This document shows, in pieces, positions 45,380 to 55,165 of a stretch of DNA of 64,000 nt. The translations under genes and the position numbers were made by a program. Under the pieces are notes generated by a model. It did no database searches, was not told the origin of the DNA, and was given only the letters and a program-made list of their open reading frames with translations. This DNA comes from Pseudoalteromonas sp. MMG007 (GTDB lineage Bacteria > Pseudomonadota > Gammaproteobacteria > Enterobacterales > Alteromonadaceae), in NCBI RefSeq assembly GCF_018100985.1, contig NZ_JAGJEI010000002.1:124001-188000 (forward strand). Direction: 5' to 3'. Each line of letters starts with the position of its first letter. Positions within the stretch are counted from its first letter, which is position 1.

Positions 45380-46177
45380 TTAAGCCTGTAAACGCTGTTT
45401 TTTGTCTAAGTATTTTCGGATAGCTTTAGCAGCCACAAAAAAGCCAAAACTTCCTGTAATCATAGTTACAGAGCCAAAACCATTGTTACAATCCATATTC
45501 ATGCTGCCATCCGCATTTTGCTTCGCATGACAGACGCTACCGTCACTACCGGGATAAACCAGCTGCTCTGTAGAATAAACGCAATCAATATTAAACTTAC
45601 GTTTTGGGTTGCTGCTAAAGTTATATTGTTTGCGTAGGATGTAACGAACTTTAGCTAATAATGGATCTTGTGTCGTTTTTGCTACGTCCCCGAAAGTAAT
45701 CTGGCTGGGATCCGTTTGCCCACCAGCACCACCTGTAGTAATAATTGGTATTTTATTGCGTTTGCAGTGAGCGATTAAAGCTGCTTTTTCTTTCACAGCG
45801 TCTATACAGTCGATCACATAGTCAAACCCCTGAATGTGCTCTTGAATATTATCAAGAGTGATGAAGTCATCAATTACGTTAATTTCGCACTCAGGATTAA
45901 TCAGTTCGCAGCGCGTTTTCATCGCATCTACTTTAGCTTGACCTACAGTCCCGCTAAGTGCATGAATTTGTCTATTAACATTAGTCGCGCAAATATCATC
46001 TAAATCAATAAGTGTAATTTTACCAACACCTGTACGCGCTAAAGCCTCAGCAGTCCAACTACCTACCCCACCTATGCCAATAACGCAAAAGTGTGCTTCC
46101 TGTAACCAATGAAATTGTAGGTTACCATATAAACGTTTAATGCCGCCAAAACGGATATCAGTTACTTTTTCACTCAT
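45380..46177 (-). CDS. tcdA: tRNA threonylcarbamoyladenosine dehydratase TcdA
   Basis: This 265-residue E1-like enzyme converts t6A37 of tRNA to cyclic ct6A. The nucleotide-binding motif is GIGGVGSWTAEALARTG (about 33-49), followed by DLDDICATNVNRQIHAL and a C-terminal GSFGFFVAAKAIRKYL membrane-linked helix. It is the last gene of the kdsB-side operon, touching the RNA-modification gene upstream with no gap. It converges on csdE, its reported sulfur-transfer partner. The TrmO gene for m6t6A is also in this window. Confidence 0.94.
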   Translation of the reverse strand: MSEKVTDIRFGGIKRLYGNLQFHWLQEAHFCVIGIGGVGSWTAEALARTGVGKITLIDLDDICATNVNRQIHALSGTVGQAKVDAMKTRCELINPECEINVIDDFITLDNIQEHIQGFDYVIDCIDAVKEKAALIAHCKRNKIPIITTGGAGGQTDPSQITFGDVAKTTQDPLLAKVRYILRKQYNFSSNPKRKFNIDCVYSTEQLVYPGSDGSVCHAKQNADGSMNMDCNNGFGSVTMITGSFGFFVAAKAIRKYLDKKQRLQA

Positions 46178-46858
46178 TTACCAATCCAATTGCCATGGCG
46201 ATTGCCACGCTTTAAAATCTTGATGCTTGTTTAATAATTTGTACTCGTCCCCTTCATTGGGAAATAAAGTAAATTGCATACACTCATTGTTCCACTCAAA
46301 ACTCAATGCATATGCATGAAGATAAGTACGCTGTGCGCTTGAGCCTGCATAAAGTGTATCTCCCAATATAGGAGCGCTTACGCTTTTTAATGCTACTCTA
46401 AGCTGGTGAGTTTTACCTGAATAAGGTTTTAAAATATAAGCCCTATAACCTGCTTTATAGCTCAAAGAATAAAAGCGTGTAATTGCCGGGTTTACTTTAG
46501 TGCTAAGAAGTTTAAACATACCACGGCGGGATTTGGCCATATCGCCTTTTATCCAGCCTTGCTTTTTTTTAGGTTTAGCATCACTAATCGCAAGATAATA
46601 TTTATCAATAGCGTGCTTTGTAAACATAACAGTAAGCTCAGCCGCAGAAACTTTATTACGCGCTAAAATAATTAAGCCGGATGTAACTTTATCAAGGCGA
46701 TGCACAGCAAATAACTTTTCACTTGTTTGCAGCTCAGCTAAAACGACAAAGCCTGGGCCATCTTCGGAATGAAAATTCAGCCCTGCTGGCTTTTCGAATA
46801 TATAAAAGTCATTATGTGTAAAAACAATATTTAACGACTTGTGCAAAGATTCATTCAC
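46178..46858 (-). CDS. RluA-family pseudouridine synthase (TIGR01621-like)
   Basis: This 226-residue enzyme lacks an S4 domain. The catalytic motif is HRLDKVTSGLIILARN (Asp about 55), followed by KYYLAISDAKPKKKQGWIKG and PYSGKTHQLRVALKSV. It matches the short RluA-like group found in Alteromonadales and Vibrionales; target RNA is not known. Its start overlaps the kdsB stop by 4 bp, and tcdA follows immediately. It is therefore part of the LPS-gene operon, an unusual place for RNA modification. Confidence 0.85.
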   Translation of the reverse strand: MNESLHKSLNIVFTHNDFYIFEKPAGLNFHSEDGPGFVVLAELQTSEKLFAVHRLDKVTSGLIILARNKVSAAELTVMFTKHAIDKYYLAISDAKPKKKQGWIKGDMAKSRRGMFKLLSTKVNPAITRFYSLSYKAGYRAYILKPYSGKTHQLRVALKSVSAPILGDTLYAGSSAQRTYLHAYALSFEWNNECMQFTLFPNEGDEYKLLNKHQDFKAWQSPWQLDW

Positions 46859-47616
46859 GCATTATTGCTTTTTAAATAGGCTATAACTTTTGCTAAATCC
46901 TCAGGCGTATCAACTCCTGCATGTGGGGCAACAAGAGCTTGCTCTATTTTTATATTAAAACCATGATATAACACACGTAACTGCTCAAGTGACTCAAGAA
47001 CCTCTAAAGGAGAAATGCTAAGCTCAATATATTGCTTAATAAAACCAGCCCTATACGCGTAAATGCCTACATGGCGTTGAAAAGGTGCTAAATTAAGATC
47101 ATTATTTTTTATCATCATTGCACTTCTATCAAACGGAATGCTCGCTCGTGAAAAGTACAATGCATTTTTATTAATATCACTGACCACTTTAACTGCATTA
47201 GGGTTAAACACTTCATCTTGCTCTTCAATAGCAACACTAAGCGTAGCCATAGGCGCAGTTGAGTCATTTAAAAGTGAAGCCACTTGAGATACATTCTCAG
47301 GCGCTAATAATGGCTCATCACCTTGTACATTAACTACTATTGTATCGCTATCTAGATTTAATATATCAACAACTTCAGCTAATCGTTCAGTACCCGATTG
47401 ATGATCTTCACGGGTCATTATAACATCACTGGTAAAACGACTGACTTCATCAAAAACATTTTGATGATCGGTTGCTATAACCACTTTACTCGCACCCGCT
47501 AAGCATGCTTTTTCATAAACGTGTTGCACCATAGGCTTACCGCATATGTCAGCAAGTGGCTTACCTGGTAAGCGTGTAGATGCATAGCGAGCAGGTATTA
47601 TAACTACGAATTCCAC
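46855..47616 (-). CDS. kdsB: 3-deoxy-manno-octulosonate cytidylyltransferase
   Basis: This 253-residue enzyme activates Kdo as CMP-Kdo for LPS inner core. It begins [20 protein letters not shown], then has [21 protein letters not shown] and [10 protein letters not shown] (about 95-104), all KdsB signatures. The length is close to E. coli (248). It overlaps ycaR by 13 bp upstream and the pseudouridine synthase gene by 4 bp downstream, in the msbA-lpxK-ycaR-kdsB order of E. coli. Confidence 0.97.
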   Translation of the reverse strand: MEFVVIIPARYASTRLPGKPLADICGKPMVQHVYEKACLAGASKVVIATDHQNVFDEVSRFTSDVIMTREDHQSGTERLAEVVDILNLDSDTIVVNVQGDEPLLAPENVSQVASLLNDSTAPMATLSVAIEEQDEVFNPNAVKVVSDINKNALYFSRASIPFDRSAMMIKNNDLNLAPFQRHVGIYAYRAGFIKQYIELSISPLEVLESLEQLRVLYHGFNIKIEQALVAPHAGVDTPEDLAKVIAYLKSNNA

Positions 47617-47801
47617 TTTTCAATCTCTTCTAAAGATAACTCACGGGCTTCATTCTCAAGTAATACTGGAATGTCGTCTTGAACAGGATAAGCAAGTTTA
47701 GCTGCCGTGCTAATTAACTCATTATTATCCCTATCAAAACGTAATTTTCCCTTACATACTGGGCAAGCAATTATTTCAAGTAACTTTGTATCAAAGGCCA
47801 T
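47604..47801 (-). CDS. ycaR: YcaR/Trm112-like small zinc-ribbon-type protein
   Basis: This 65-residue UPF0434 protein has [16 protein letters not shown] with one CxxC pair, then [19 protein letters not shown]. Homologues resemble Trm112. It lies between lpxK and kdsB, overlapping both, as in E. coli. Its molecular role is unclear. Confidence 0.94.
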   Translation of the reverse strand: MAFDTKLLEIIACPVCKGKLRFDRDNNELISTAAKLAYPVQDDIPVLLENEARELSLEEIEKWNS

Positions 47802-48771
47802 TATGTATTCCTTTTTCTTTTAATAATAAATTTAATTTGTCTATAACCGCATCGGTTGGCTTTGCATCAACCGGTAAATAATACCAGTTAGCTTTCGCGA
47901 AAGAGCGGCACTTTACCGCATCTTTTTCTGTCATGACGATACTCTGATCACCAAACTGCTCAAAATCTTCAGCACTATACGCATAATGATCTCTAAAGTG
48001 ATGGGTTGATAAAAGCTGTATTCCCTGCGTTTCAAGCGATTTTTCAAATCGTTGCGGGTTACCAATTGCGCTAACTGCATGAGCCTGGTTTACTTTATCT
48101 TTTATCTCATTACCTGAATTAACTAAGCGAAGGGTGTTTGTTTCTAATTGATAGCTATTATTAGCGCTACCACCGTTTTCAATAACAATATCTACGCTAT
48201 TTAAACGTTTTGCTGTTTCTCGAAGCGGCCCTGCTGGCATCAATAAACCATTGCCAAATCTGCGCTGGCTGTCAACAATGCAGCATTCAATCGCACGGGG
48301 CATTTTGTAATGCTGCATTCCATCATCAGAAATGACGACGTCGAGCTTAAAACGCTCTTCAAGTAAAGCTATATTTTGCTCACGACTCGGCCCTACAGAT
48401 ATCGGACATTTCAAACGGTGATATAAAAGTATCGGTTCATCCCCGGCTTGAAGTGTCGTTATATCGTCAGTTACTAGCAATGGGTAACTATTAGATTGCC
48501 CGCCATAACCTCTGCTTATAATACCAACCGATAAGCCTTGCTTGGTTAAATACTCATAAAGCCATAAAACAAATGGTGTTTTACCATTTCCGCCCACACT
48601 AATATTTCCGACAACTATAATAGGAGTTTTACATTCAAAACTATTTAAAAATTTACAGCGATATAAGAGTTTACGAAATGACGAAATAAGCCAAAACAGA
48701 GCACTTAAAGGTAATAACAAAAGTGTAATTAAACCAAATGGTTTAAACCAACTTCGTTCTATTCTACTCAC
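47791..48771 (-). CDS. lpxK: Tetraacyldisaccharide 4'-kinase
   Basis: This 326-residue inner-membrane kinase phosphorylates the lipid A precursor at the 4' position. The N-terminal TM is about residues 13-32; Walker A is in [18 protein letters not shown] (about 52-69), then ISRGYGG and [12 protein letters not shown]. The length is typical. It overlaps msbA by 4 bp upstream and ycaR by 11 bp downstream. Confidence 0.97.
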   Translation of the reverse strand: MSRIERSWFKPFGLITLLLLPLSALFWLISSFRKLLYRCKFLNSFECKTPIIVVGNISVGGNGKTPFVLWLYEYLTKQGLSVGIISRGYGGQSNSYPLLVTDDITTLQAGDEPILLYHRLKCPISVGPSREQNIALLEERFKLDVVISDDGMQHYKMPRAIECCIVDSQRRFGNGLLMPAGPLRETAKRLNSVDIVIENGGSANNSYQLETNTLRLVNSGNEIKDKVNQAHAVSAIGNPQRFEKSLETQGIQLLSTHHFRDHYAYSAEDFEQFGDQSIVMTEKDAVKCRSFAKANWYYLPVDAKPTDAVIDKLNLLLKEKGIHNGL

Positions 48772-50513
48772 CCCTGTTCACCAAATTGCATTTTACACAA
48801 AGCTGAATAAGTGCCGTCATTTGCAAGTAAGCTGTCATGATCGCCACTTTCTATAACACGGCCATTATCAATAACATAAATACGGTCACTATTTTCAATT
48901 GTAGAAAGCCTGTGCGCTATTACAATAGACGTTTTATCTTTCATTAATGTATCAAGTGCATGCTGAATTAATTTTTCAGATTCGGTATCAAGCGCAGATG
49001 TCGCTTCATCTAAAATTAAAATGGGTGCATCTTTTAAAATAGCGCGAGCAATAGCTATTCGCTGGCGTTGACCACCAGAGAGCATGACACCGTTTTCACC
49101 CACCATAGTGTTAAGTTGCTCTGGTAAATCTTTTACAAACTCCCAAACATGGGCTTGTTTAACTACTTGCTCTAATTCTTTATCTGATACATTTCGCTGT
49201 ATGCCATAACAAATATTATTGGCAATAGTATCGTTAAATAGCACTACTTGCTGTGACACTAAAGCAAACTGTCGGCGCAAGTCGGTTAATTTGTAATCTT
49301 GCAGAGCAATACCATCAAGCAAAATTTCACTTGGGAGCTCTAGATCATAGTAGCGTGGTAATAAATTCGAAATTGTTGATTTACCAGAACCTGATCGTCC
49401 TACTAAGGCAATACTTTCACCCGCTTTAATTGTCAGTGATAAATCGTTTAAAACGGCTTCATCTTTAGTTGGGTACTTGAAAGTTACATTCTTAACTTCA
49501 ATTAAGCCTTTAACTTTATCGACTGAAACGGTGCCGGTATCTTTTTCGATGTCTTCATCTAACACTAAAAAAATACTTTGCGCGGCAGAAATACCACGCT
49601 GCATATCACTATTCACATTGGCGAGCTGTTTGAGTGGGCGTAATAGCATCATCATTGAAGCAATTAATACCATGAAATCACCAGAGCTTATTGTATCAAT
49701 CATGGAGGGCATTGATACCACCCACAAAATAACAGCCATGGCACTAGCTGCTAGTATTTGAATAATTGATACACTTAATGCTTTTGTTGCATCCATTTTG
49801 ATGCGTTGTTGGCGGTTGTGGTTATTAATTTTAGAAAATTTGTTTATTTCTTGATCTTGCCCACCAAAGCCATGAATAACTTTATGGCCGCTAAGCATTT
49901 GCTCAGAACTACGGGTAACTTTCCCCATAGCCGATTGAATACTTTTAGATATGTGGCGAAAGCGTTTAGATACTACAGCAACTATTACCGCTACAAGTGG
50001 AATAATAACTAAGAATATGAGTGAAAGTTTCCAACTGGTATAAAACATTACACCCAGTAGAAAAACGACAAAAGCCCCTTCACGTACAACAATGAGTAAT
50101 GCCTTGGTAATAGCTTGTTGAACTTGCTCTGTATCGAAAGTGATTTTTGAAATTAAATCACCCGTTGAATTTTTATCGTGAAAAGACACTGGCAAGTGAA
50201 GAATATGCTCAAATAACTCTTGTCGTAAAGAGCGTACAACTTGCGAGCCTACATAACTTAAACAGTAAGAAGACATAAAGTTGAAAATACCACGCCCTAA
50301 TACTAACGCTATTACAACAAAAGGAGCATATTTTAACACTTCAGTATTACGTTGATTCAAACCTTGGTCTATAAACGGCTTCATTAATTGAATAAATAAA
50401 GCATCCATTGCTGAATACCCAATCATTCCTATAATTGCGACGAAAGCGATAGTTTTATATGCGCCAACGTAAGAAATAAGCCGTTTATATATTTGTGTAG
50501 TACTTTGATCCAT
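48768..50513 (-). CDS. msbA: Lipid A export ATP-binding/permease protein MsbA
   Basis: This 581-residue (E. coli 582) half-transporter flips lipid A-core across the inner membrane. Six TM helices span about 15-310. The NBD has GRSGSGKST (about 377-385), LSGGQRQRIAIARA and PILILDEATSALD. I chose the ATG at 50513; a TTG eight codons upstream is weaker. It lies 60 bp after comEC and overlaps lpxK by 4 bp. Confidence 0.96.
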   Translation of the reverse strand: MDQSTTQIYKRLISYVGAYKTIAFVAIIGMIGYSAMDALFIQLMKPFIDQGLNQRNTEVLKYAPFVVIALVLGRGIFNFMSSYCLSYVGSQVVRSLRQELFEHILHLPVSFHDKNSTGDLISKITFDTEQVQQAITKALLIVVREGAFVVFLLGVMFYTSWKLSLIFLVIIPLVAVIVAVVSKRFRHISKSIQSAMGKVTRSSEQMLSGHKVIHGFGGQDQEINKFSKINNHNRQQRIKMDATKALSVSIIQILAASAMAVILWVVSMPSMIDTISSGDFMVLIASMMMLLRPLKQLANVNSDMQRGISAAQSIFLVLDEDIEKDTGTVSVDKVKGLIEVKNVTFKYPTKDEAVLNDLSLTIKAGESIALVGRSGSGKSTISNLLPRYYDLELPSEILLDGIALQDYKLTDLRRQFALVSQQVVLFNDTIANNICYGIQRNVSDKELEQVVKQAHVWEFVKDLPEQLNTMVGENGVMLSGGQRQRIAIARAILKDAPILILDEATSALDTESEKLIQHALDTLMKDKTSIVIAHRLSTIENSDRIYVIDNGRVIESGDHDSLLANDGTYSALCKMQFGEQG

Positions 50514-50573
50514 AACACTCTCTAAATACAGTAACAACCTGTATTGTATCCTTCGGTGAGAGAAAACTAAACG

Positions 50574-52841
50574 TCAATCTTTGATAAACCAGTAACTTTC
50601 CTGCTCTCTTGCTGTTTCTATAACCAAATTATCTGAATAAAATTTAACAGTTATTTGCCCTACCTTACCTGTGGTTAATTGTTTAGCCCCTGCTTTTTTA
50701 TAACGAGACAAAACAGCTGGTTTTGGAAATTCCCACTGCCCTTTATAAGCACTCGAATGAATTACAATTTTAGGGCGAACTGCATCAATAAACTCACTGC
50801 TTGATGATGTATCACTCCCATGATGGGGGCTTAACATAACCGTACTTTGTAAGTTATGGTTTGCATCAATTAATAACGCCTCTCGAGATGTAGATATATC
50901 GCCAGTAAGCAAAACACTGTAGTCACTACTAAAGACTTTGACGACACACGAATCATCATTTTTATTTTCAAAAGTTTTACTTTTAAAGCTTTGAACAGTA
51001 AGAGCATTAAAGTTTATGCTTTTTTCAATACAAACATCGTGTGTACTATTAGGGTGAAACTGTGTAAAAGTATCTTTATAGCCAGCAGCTATGAAATGTT
51101 TTAATCCGCCTGCATGATCATTATCTTCATGACTTAAAATAGAGGTCGTCACAATTAAATTTTTAGCTTTTATGTATGGCAATAAAATACTTCTAGTACG
51201 ACTATAGCGATTAAAATAGCTAGGTCCAAAATCATAAACGAATGCGTGTTTATCCTTTTCAATTAAAACCATTAACCCGTGTCCTACATCAAATACATGT
51301 AATTGCCACAAAGGCTCATTTTTTACAAAATAATTAAACGTAATTGCAGCAATGGGTAATAGAGCCAACCACTTAAAGGGCATTAAATATAACAGCAACA
51401 TAGTAGCGTAAGAAAAAACCAAAAAAGTAATATCTACTTTCCCTGTACTAACCCATCTAATCGCTTGTGGTATTTGTGCAAGTAATTCAAATATATAATG
51501 AAGAATATTGTCAAAAGCTAATATGATTACGCTTATATCAATAAAACTACTCAGCAGAGTGAAAACGATTAACAAGGGTAAAATCACAATGGATAACAAC
51601 GGGATAGCCATTAAGTTTATAACTAAACCCGCAATGCTTACCCCATTAAAAAAATAGAGTGATAAAGGTAATAAGCCAATAAATAACCCTACTTGAATAA
51701 CAAGCATCGATAAAAGTTTACTTTTTATTCCAGTATTAACGATAGGAAATTTATTTAGTACGATAAAAATAATAGCAACGGCTAAAAAAGAAAAATAAAG
51801 TCCTGGATTTAATAAATAAAATGGATTAACGAGTAGTACTATTACTAAAGCGAATAAAATACTTCGCCAACGTAGCGGTTGTATTGCTATAAAATATAAT
51901 AACAAGCAACATGCCAGCATAATTAGCGCACGTGTTGCAGATACTAAAAAGTTGCTTAAATAAACGTATAAAAATGCCGCCAAAAACCCCGCTATACTGT
52001 AATAAATAGATAGATTTTTTGTTTGTTCAAACATTATATTTACTTTTATAAATACAAAGCGCATGAACATATAAGCAAAACCAAAAATCAAACTTATATG
52101 TAAGCCTGATATAGCTAATAAATGACTTAATCCAAGCGATTGCATAAATTGCTTATCAGTAAAGTCCATTAAAGATTTGTCGCCACTTAAAAGTGCATAG
52201 TAAAGCCAAAGTAGTTTAGTGTTTTTATAAGTATTTTTTAAAAACTGTTGATAACCTATAATTAAACTCTCGTCGTTGTAATGCTTTATTTCTAAACTTT
52301 TGTTTAATACCTTCCCTTTAAAAAAGGTTTTATTTATAAAAGCATTTTGTTCGTTATCGAATACATTAAAATTTTTATTACTTCTAAAATACTTTAAATT
52401 TAATGAAGCAGAAAACCCATCCCCTTTAGATAAAACATTGTCTGTATTAACACTTAATAAAGCACTTGGCGCTAAAAAGGTTGGGTAGGTACTTGCCTCC
52501 AAGGAGAGAATTTTAACTTTTATATATTGTGGTACTTTTGCTGAAATAACCTCCTCAATTATAACATCAGCATTAAGCGCATACTTTTCACTCGATTCAG
52601 GTATTTCAAAACTGTAAAAAACATAAAAATTGATAACCACGCTGCAAATTGCGCAAATAAAGCCTAACAATACGTTCAAAAACGGCTTAAAATAAGCACT
52701 TACAATTACAATGAAAATTGTGAGTATTGTAAATTCGAGAGTTTGGTAATAAAACACGGTTGCGATACAACCAATTACAAACCCAAGACATATCCACACA
52801 GAAGTAAATGGTTGCTTTAAATGGCTAAAAAAACGATCCAA
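50574..52841 (-). CDS. comEC: ComEC/Rec2 family DNA internalisation channel
   Basis: This 755-residue polytopic protein takes single-stranded DNA across the inner membrane in natural transformation. It has an N-terminal TM/OB region (about 15-200), a Competence domain with LLAISGLHISLIFGFAYM (about 233-250), and a C-terminal metallo-beta-lactamase domain (FDVGHGLMVLIEKDKHA, SHEDNDHAGGL, SPHHGSDTSSS). All parts are present, so it looks intact. The only early start is a TTG at 52841, which overlaps the divergent DUF2062 start by 21 bp. A downstream GTG is possible. The comEC-msbA order is common in gammaproteobacteria. Confidence 0.93.
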   Translation of the reverse strand: MDRFFSHLKQPFTSVWICLGFVIGCIATVFYYQTLEFTILTIFIVIVSAYFKPFLNVLLGFICAICSVVINFYVFYSFEIPESSEKYALNADVIIEEVISAKVPQYIKVKILSLEASTYPTFLAPSALLSVNTDNVLSKGDGFSASLNLKYFRSNKNFNVFDNEQNAFINKTFFKGKVLNKSLEIKHYNDESLIIGYQQFLKNTYKNTKLLWLYYALLSGDKSLMDFTDKQFMQSLGLSHLLAISGLHISLIFGFAYMFMRFVFIKVNIMFEQTKNLSIYYSIAGFLAAFLYVYLSNFLVSATRALIMLACCLLLYFIAIQPLRWRSILFALVIVLLVNPFYLLNPGLYFSFLAVAIIFIVLNKFPIVNTGIKSKLLSMLVIQVGLFIGLLPLSLYFFNGVSIAGLVINLMAIPLLSIVILPLLIVFTLLSSFIDISVIILAFDNILHYIFELLAQIPQAIRWVSTGKVDITFLVFSYATMLLLYLMPFKWLALLPIAAITFNYFVKNEPLWQLHVFDVGHGLMVLIEKDKHAFVYDFGPSYFNRYSRTRSILLPYIKAKNLIVTTSILSHEDNDHAGGLKHFIAAGYKDTFTQFHPNSTHDVCIEKSINFNALTVQSFKSKTFENKNDDSCVVKVFSSDYSVLLTGDISTSREALLIDANHNLQSTVMLSPHHGSDTSSSSEFIDAVRPKIVIHSSAYKGQWEFPKPAVLSRYKKAGAKQLTTGKVGQITVKFYSDNLVIETAREQESYWFIKD

Positions 52842-53327
52842 AGATTTTTACCCGATCCAAATAAAATTAGACATCATAAAACTCTAAAAATATTTGGACG
52901 CCTTTTGCAAGATGCAAATCTTTGGCATTTGAACAGGCGCTCTGCGCGAGGTGCGTTTGCTGTTGGATTGTTTTTTGCCTTCATCCCTGTTCCTTTTCAA
53001 ATGGTATTAGCTGCCGCAGGCGCTATTTTATTTAGAGTAAATCTGCCTATATCCGTGGCTCTAGTGTGGCTAACCAACCCTTTAACTATGCCGCCTATTT
53101 TTTATGGTTCATATTTAGTGGGCACTTTAATATTAAATCAACCAGAGCAACACTTTGTGTTTGAAGCTAGCTGGGAGTGGTTCATACAAAGTATTGAAAC
53201 TATTGGTCCCGCATTTCTTTTAGGCTCCTTAGTATGTGCATCTGTTGCTTCAATCATCGCGTATGTAAGTATAGATATAATTTGGCGCCGTTCTGTTAAA
53301 AAAGCATGGTTAGCCCGCAGTAATTAG
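52821..53327 (+). CDS. DUF2062 membrane protein
   Basis: This 168-residue protein has RRSARGAFAVGLFFAFIPVP (about 40-59), NLPISVALVWLTNPLTMPPI, and two to three TM helices, as in DUF2062. The N-terminal FLPDPNKIRHH is typical. Its function is unknown, with envelope or glycan links suggested for relatives. It overlaps the comEC start divergently and lacks a strong ribosome site. A strong bidirectional terminator follows. Confidence 0.9.
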   Translation: MAKKTIQRFLPDPNKIRHHKTLKIFGRLLQDANLWHLNRRSARGAFAVGLFFAFIPVPFQMVLAAAGAILFRVNLPISVALVWLTNPLTMPPIFYGSYLVGTLILNQPEQHFVFEASWEWFIQSIETIGPAFLLGSLVCASVASIIAYVSIDIIWRRSVKKAWLARSN

Positions 53328-53346
53328 ATAGCATTTATTATAGACG

Positions 53347-53379
53347 AAAAAAAACCAACTTTATTAAGTTGGTTTTTTT
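53347..53379. terminator. Bidirectional terminator between DUF2062 and DUF3466 genes
   Basis: ACCAACTT and AAGTTGGT pair over 8 bp with a TATT loop, preceded by a run of A and followed by a run of T. It lies between convergent genes. Confidence 0.9.
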
Positions 53380-53399
53380 GTGGCTTATGTATTTAATTT

Positions 53400-55154
53400 T
53401 TAAAAACGAAATACACGGCGTAAACCAACTAACGGTAGTAGCAGTAGTGTATACCAAGGAAAGCTTGCAGAACTACGCTCGTACTCTTCAGCTTCTGGCG
53501 CTGCACAATCTTCCACTTCACCATTTTCGATAGGTGTAAGTTTTACTGCTACAGCAACACTTTCGTATTCGATTTCACCGTTGATGTCTGTAACAACACC
53601 ACCTAAAGTATCACGCTTTTCTACTGTTTTAGTCGCTGTGCCAAATATTTCATTATTCTCATTAATCGATGTAGCTTCTACCATTGTATAACCGTAATCG
53701 GTTTCACCATCAGTGTCATAACATGGCAGTAAATCGTTTAAGTTAGTGATTTTATCTTCACCAATTTTATAAATAAACGCTTCTTTACGGCGTGTATTAT
53801 CAGAAACACCAACTTCACCTTCACCAACAATATAACCTTGATTATTTATATCATTACCGTAAGAGCTTGAGCTATTAAAGTAATCTGTTGGGAATACAGT
53901 ATTACCCGTATTAATGTCATGGTAAAAGAACTTACTTCTTCTAGTATTTTCAATAAATTTAACTGCGTTACCAGTAATAACGTCGTTATCGTTAATTGCT
54001 ATTGCACTACCTGAGATCCAATCATCTTCTTGATCTATAAAGTCGGTTACGCCGCCGTCTTTAAAATACACAGGCATAGTGATAATAGAATCATCGTTTT
54101 TGTAATAACGTGTATTTGAAGAGCCAACAATTGTACCATTTGAATTAATCGCTAAAGCGGTACTTGTAAACGCGTCGTCTTCTGTTTCATCTTCATCAGG
54201 GGCAAGTGCTAAGCCTAGCTCTTCAACTGATGTAATATTTAATGACTCATCAAGTTCCCATTTTACTGCACGTTTATTAAATAAACCTCTGGTAATATTA
54301 GAGTTTAATAAGTTAATGCACACCGATGTAGGTTCATCTTCATTATCACAGTTATCCTCAATATCCTCTTCTCTTTCAAGCGGAATATCTACAGAGACAT
54401 TACCTACTACAGTGTAGCCACTGTTTGTTTTGACAATATCGTTAGCGCGACTTGTGCCACCATATTCATTAAACTCTGGCTCTAACGGCACTTTTACTCC
54501 GTTGGCACCAATTACAACTCCACGCTCAATAAATTCATGCGTAAACCATGTTTCTTCTTCGTCTTCGTCGTCAGGTGTAAACGCTACTTTGTCGTAAGGC
54601 GCGCTTCCCCAGCCTACCATTACACCGTCTTCACTAACTGCGTTAAAAATATTTGTTGTTGAACGCGTCAGGCCATCGTAATCAACAGAGGCTATATCAA
54701 ATAATGGCTGCTCAACGACTTGCTCATCAGTAAATACAACCCCCACTAAAGAGCTTAATTTTTGGTACTCATAATTAGAGGTTATGCCAAAAGTAGAGCT
54801 TGATAAAAAGCTAACCATAAAGCTATGAGCATCAGGGTTTGTATTTACAGCGTCATTAAATTCAATATCATTAAGTGTAAATGTAATTTCTTTATCACTT
54901 AGTTCAAATGCAGCTTCTTCAGAGTCGTATGCACTTTCAACTTCATTTTCACCAAAATCAATGTAACTAATATCTATTGGTAAATTATATAAACCGTTTG
55001 CGAATCCAATAATATGCCCGCTTTCGCTTACATCTGATACGTAAGAATATTTAGCGTCCTCAAGAGTCCCTAATTCACTTAACTGGTAGGTAGCACTTGT
55101 TGCGGTTGTGCTCAATGTCGCTAAAATACTTGCAGCGAGTAATTTATATTTCAT
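53400..55154 (-). CDS. DUF3466 secreted/envelope protein with C-terminal membrane tail
   Basis: This 584-residue acidic protein has a Sec signal peptide (MKYKLLAASILATLSTTATS, cleavage near 20). Repeated beta motifs of the HAF/DUF3466 type follow, such as VSESGHIIGFANG, NSNGTIVGSSNTRYY, NDNDVITGNAVKF and NNQGYIVGEGEV. The end SFPWYTLLLLPLVGLRRVF is a short TM followed by arginines, like GlyGly-CTERM-type sorting tails but without the glycine pair. It lies 11 bp after uup in an operon; its function is unknown. The Asp/Glu-rich stretches suggest a calcium-binding outer-surface protein. Confidence 0.85.
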   Translation of the reverse strand: MKYKLLAASILATLSTTATSATYQLSELGTLEDAKYSYVSDVSESGHIIGFANGLYNLPIDISYIDFGENEVESAYDSEEAAFELSDKEITFTLNDIEFNDAVNTNPDAHSFMVSFLSSSTFGITSNYEYQKLSSLVGVVFTDEQVVEQPLFDIASVDYDGLTRSTTNIFNAVSEDGVMVGWGSAPYDKVAFTPDDEDEEETWFTHEFIERGVVIGANGVKVPLEPEFNEYGGTSRANDIVKTNSGYTVVGNVSVDIPLEREEDIEDNCDNEDEPTSVCINLLNSNITRGLFNKRAVKWELDESLNITSVEELGLALAPDEDETEDDAFTSTALAINSNGTIVGSSNTRYYKNDDSIITMPVYFKDGGVTDFIDQEDDWISGSAIAINDNDVITGNAVKFIENTRRSKFFYHDINTGNTVFPTDYFNSSSSYGNDINNQGYIVGEGEVGVSDNTRRKEAFIYKIGEDKITNLNDLLPCYDTDGETDYGYTMVEATSINENNEIFGTATKTVEKRDTLGGVVTDINGEIEYESVAVAVKLTPIENGEVEDCAAPEAEEYERSSASFPWYTLLLLPLVGLRRVFRF

Positions 55155-55165
55155 TTTAATCCTTA

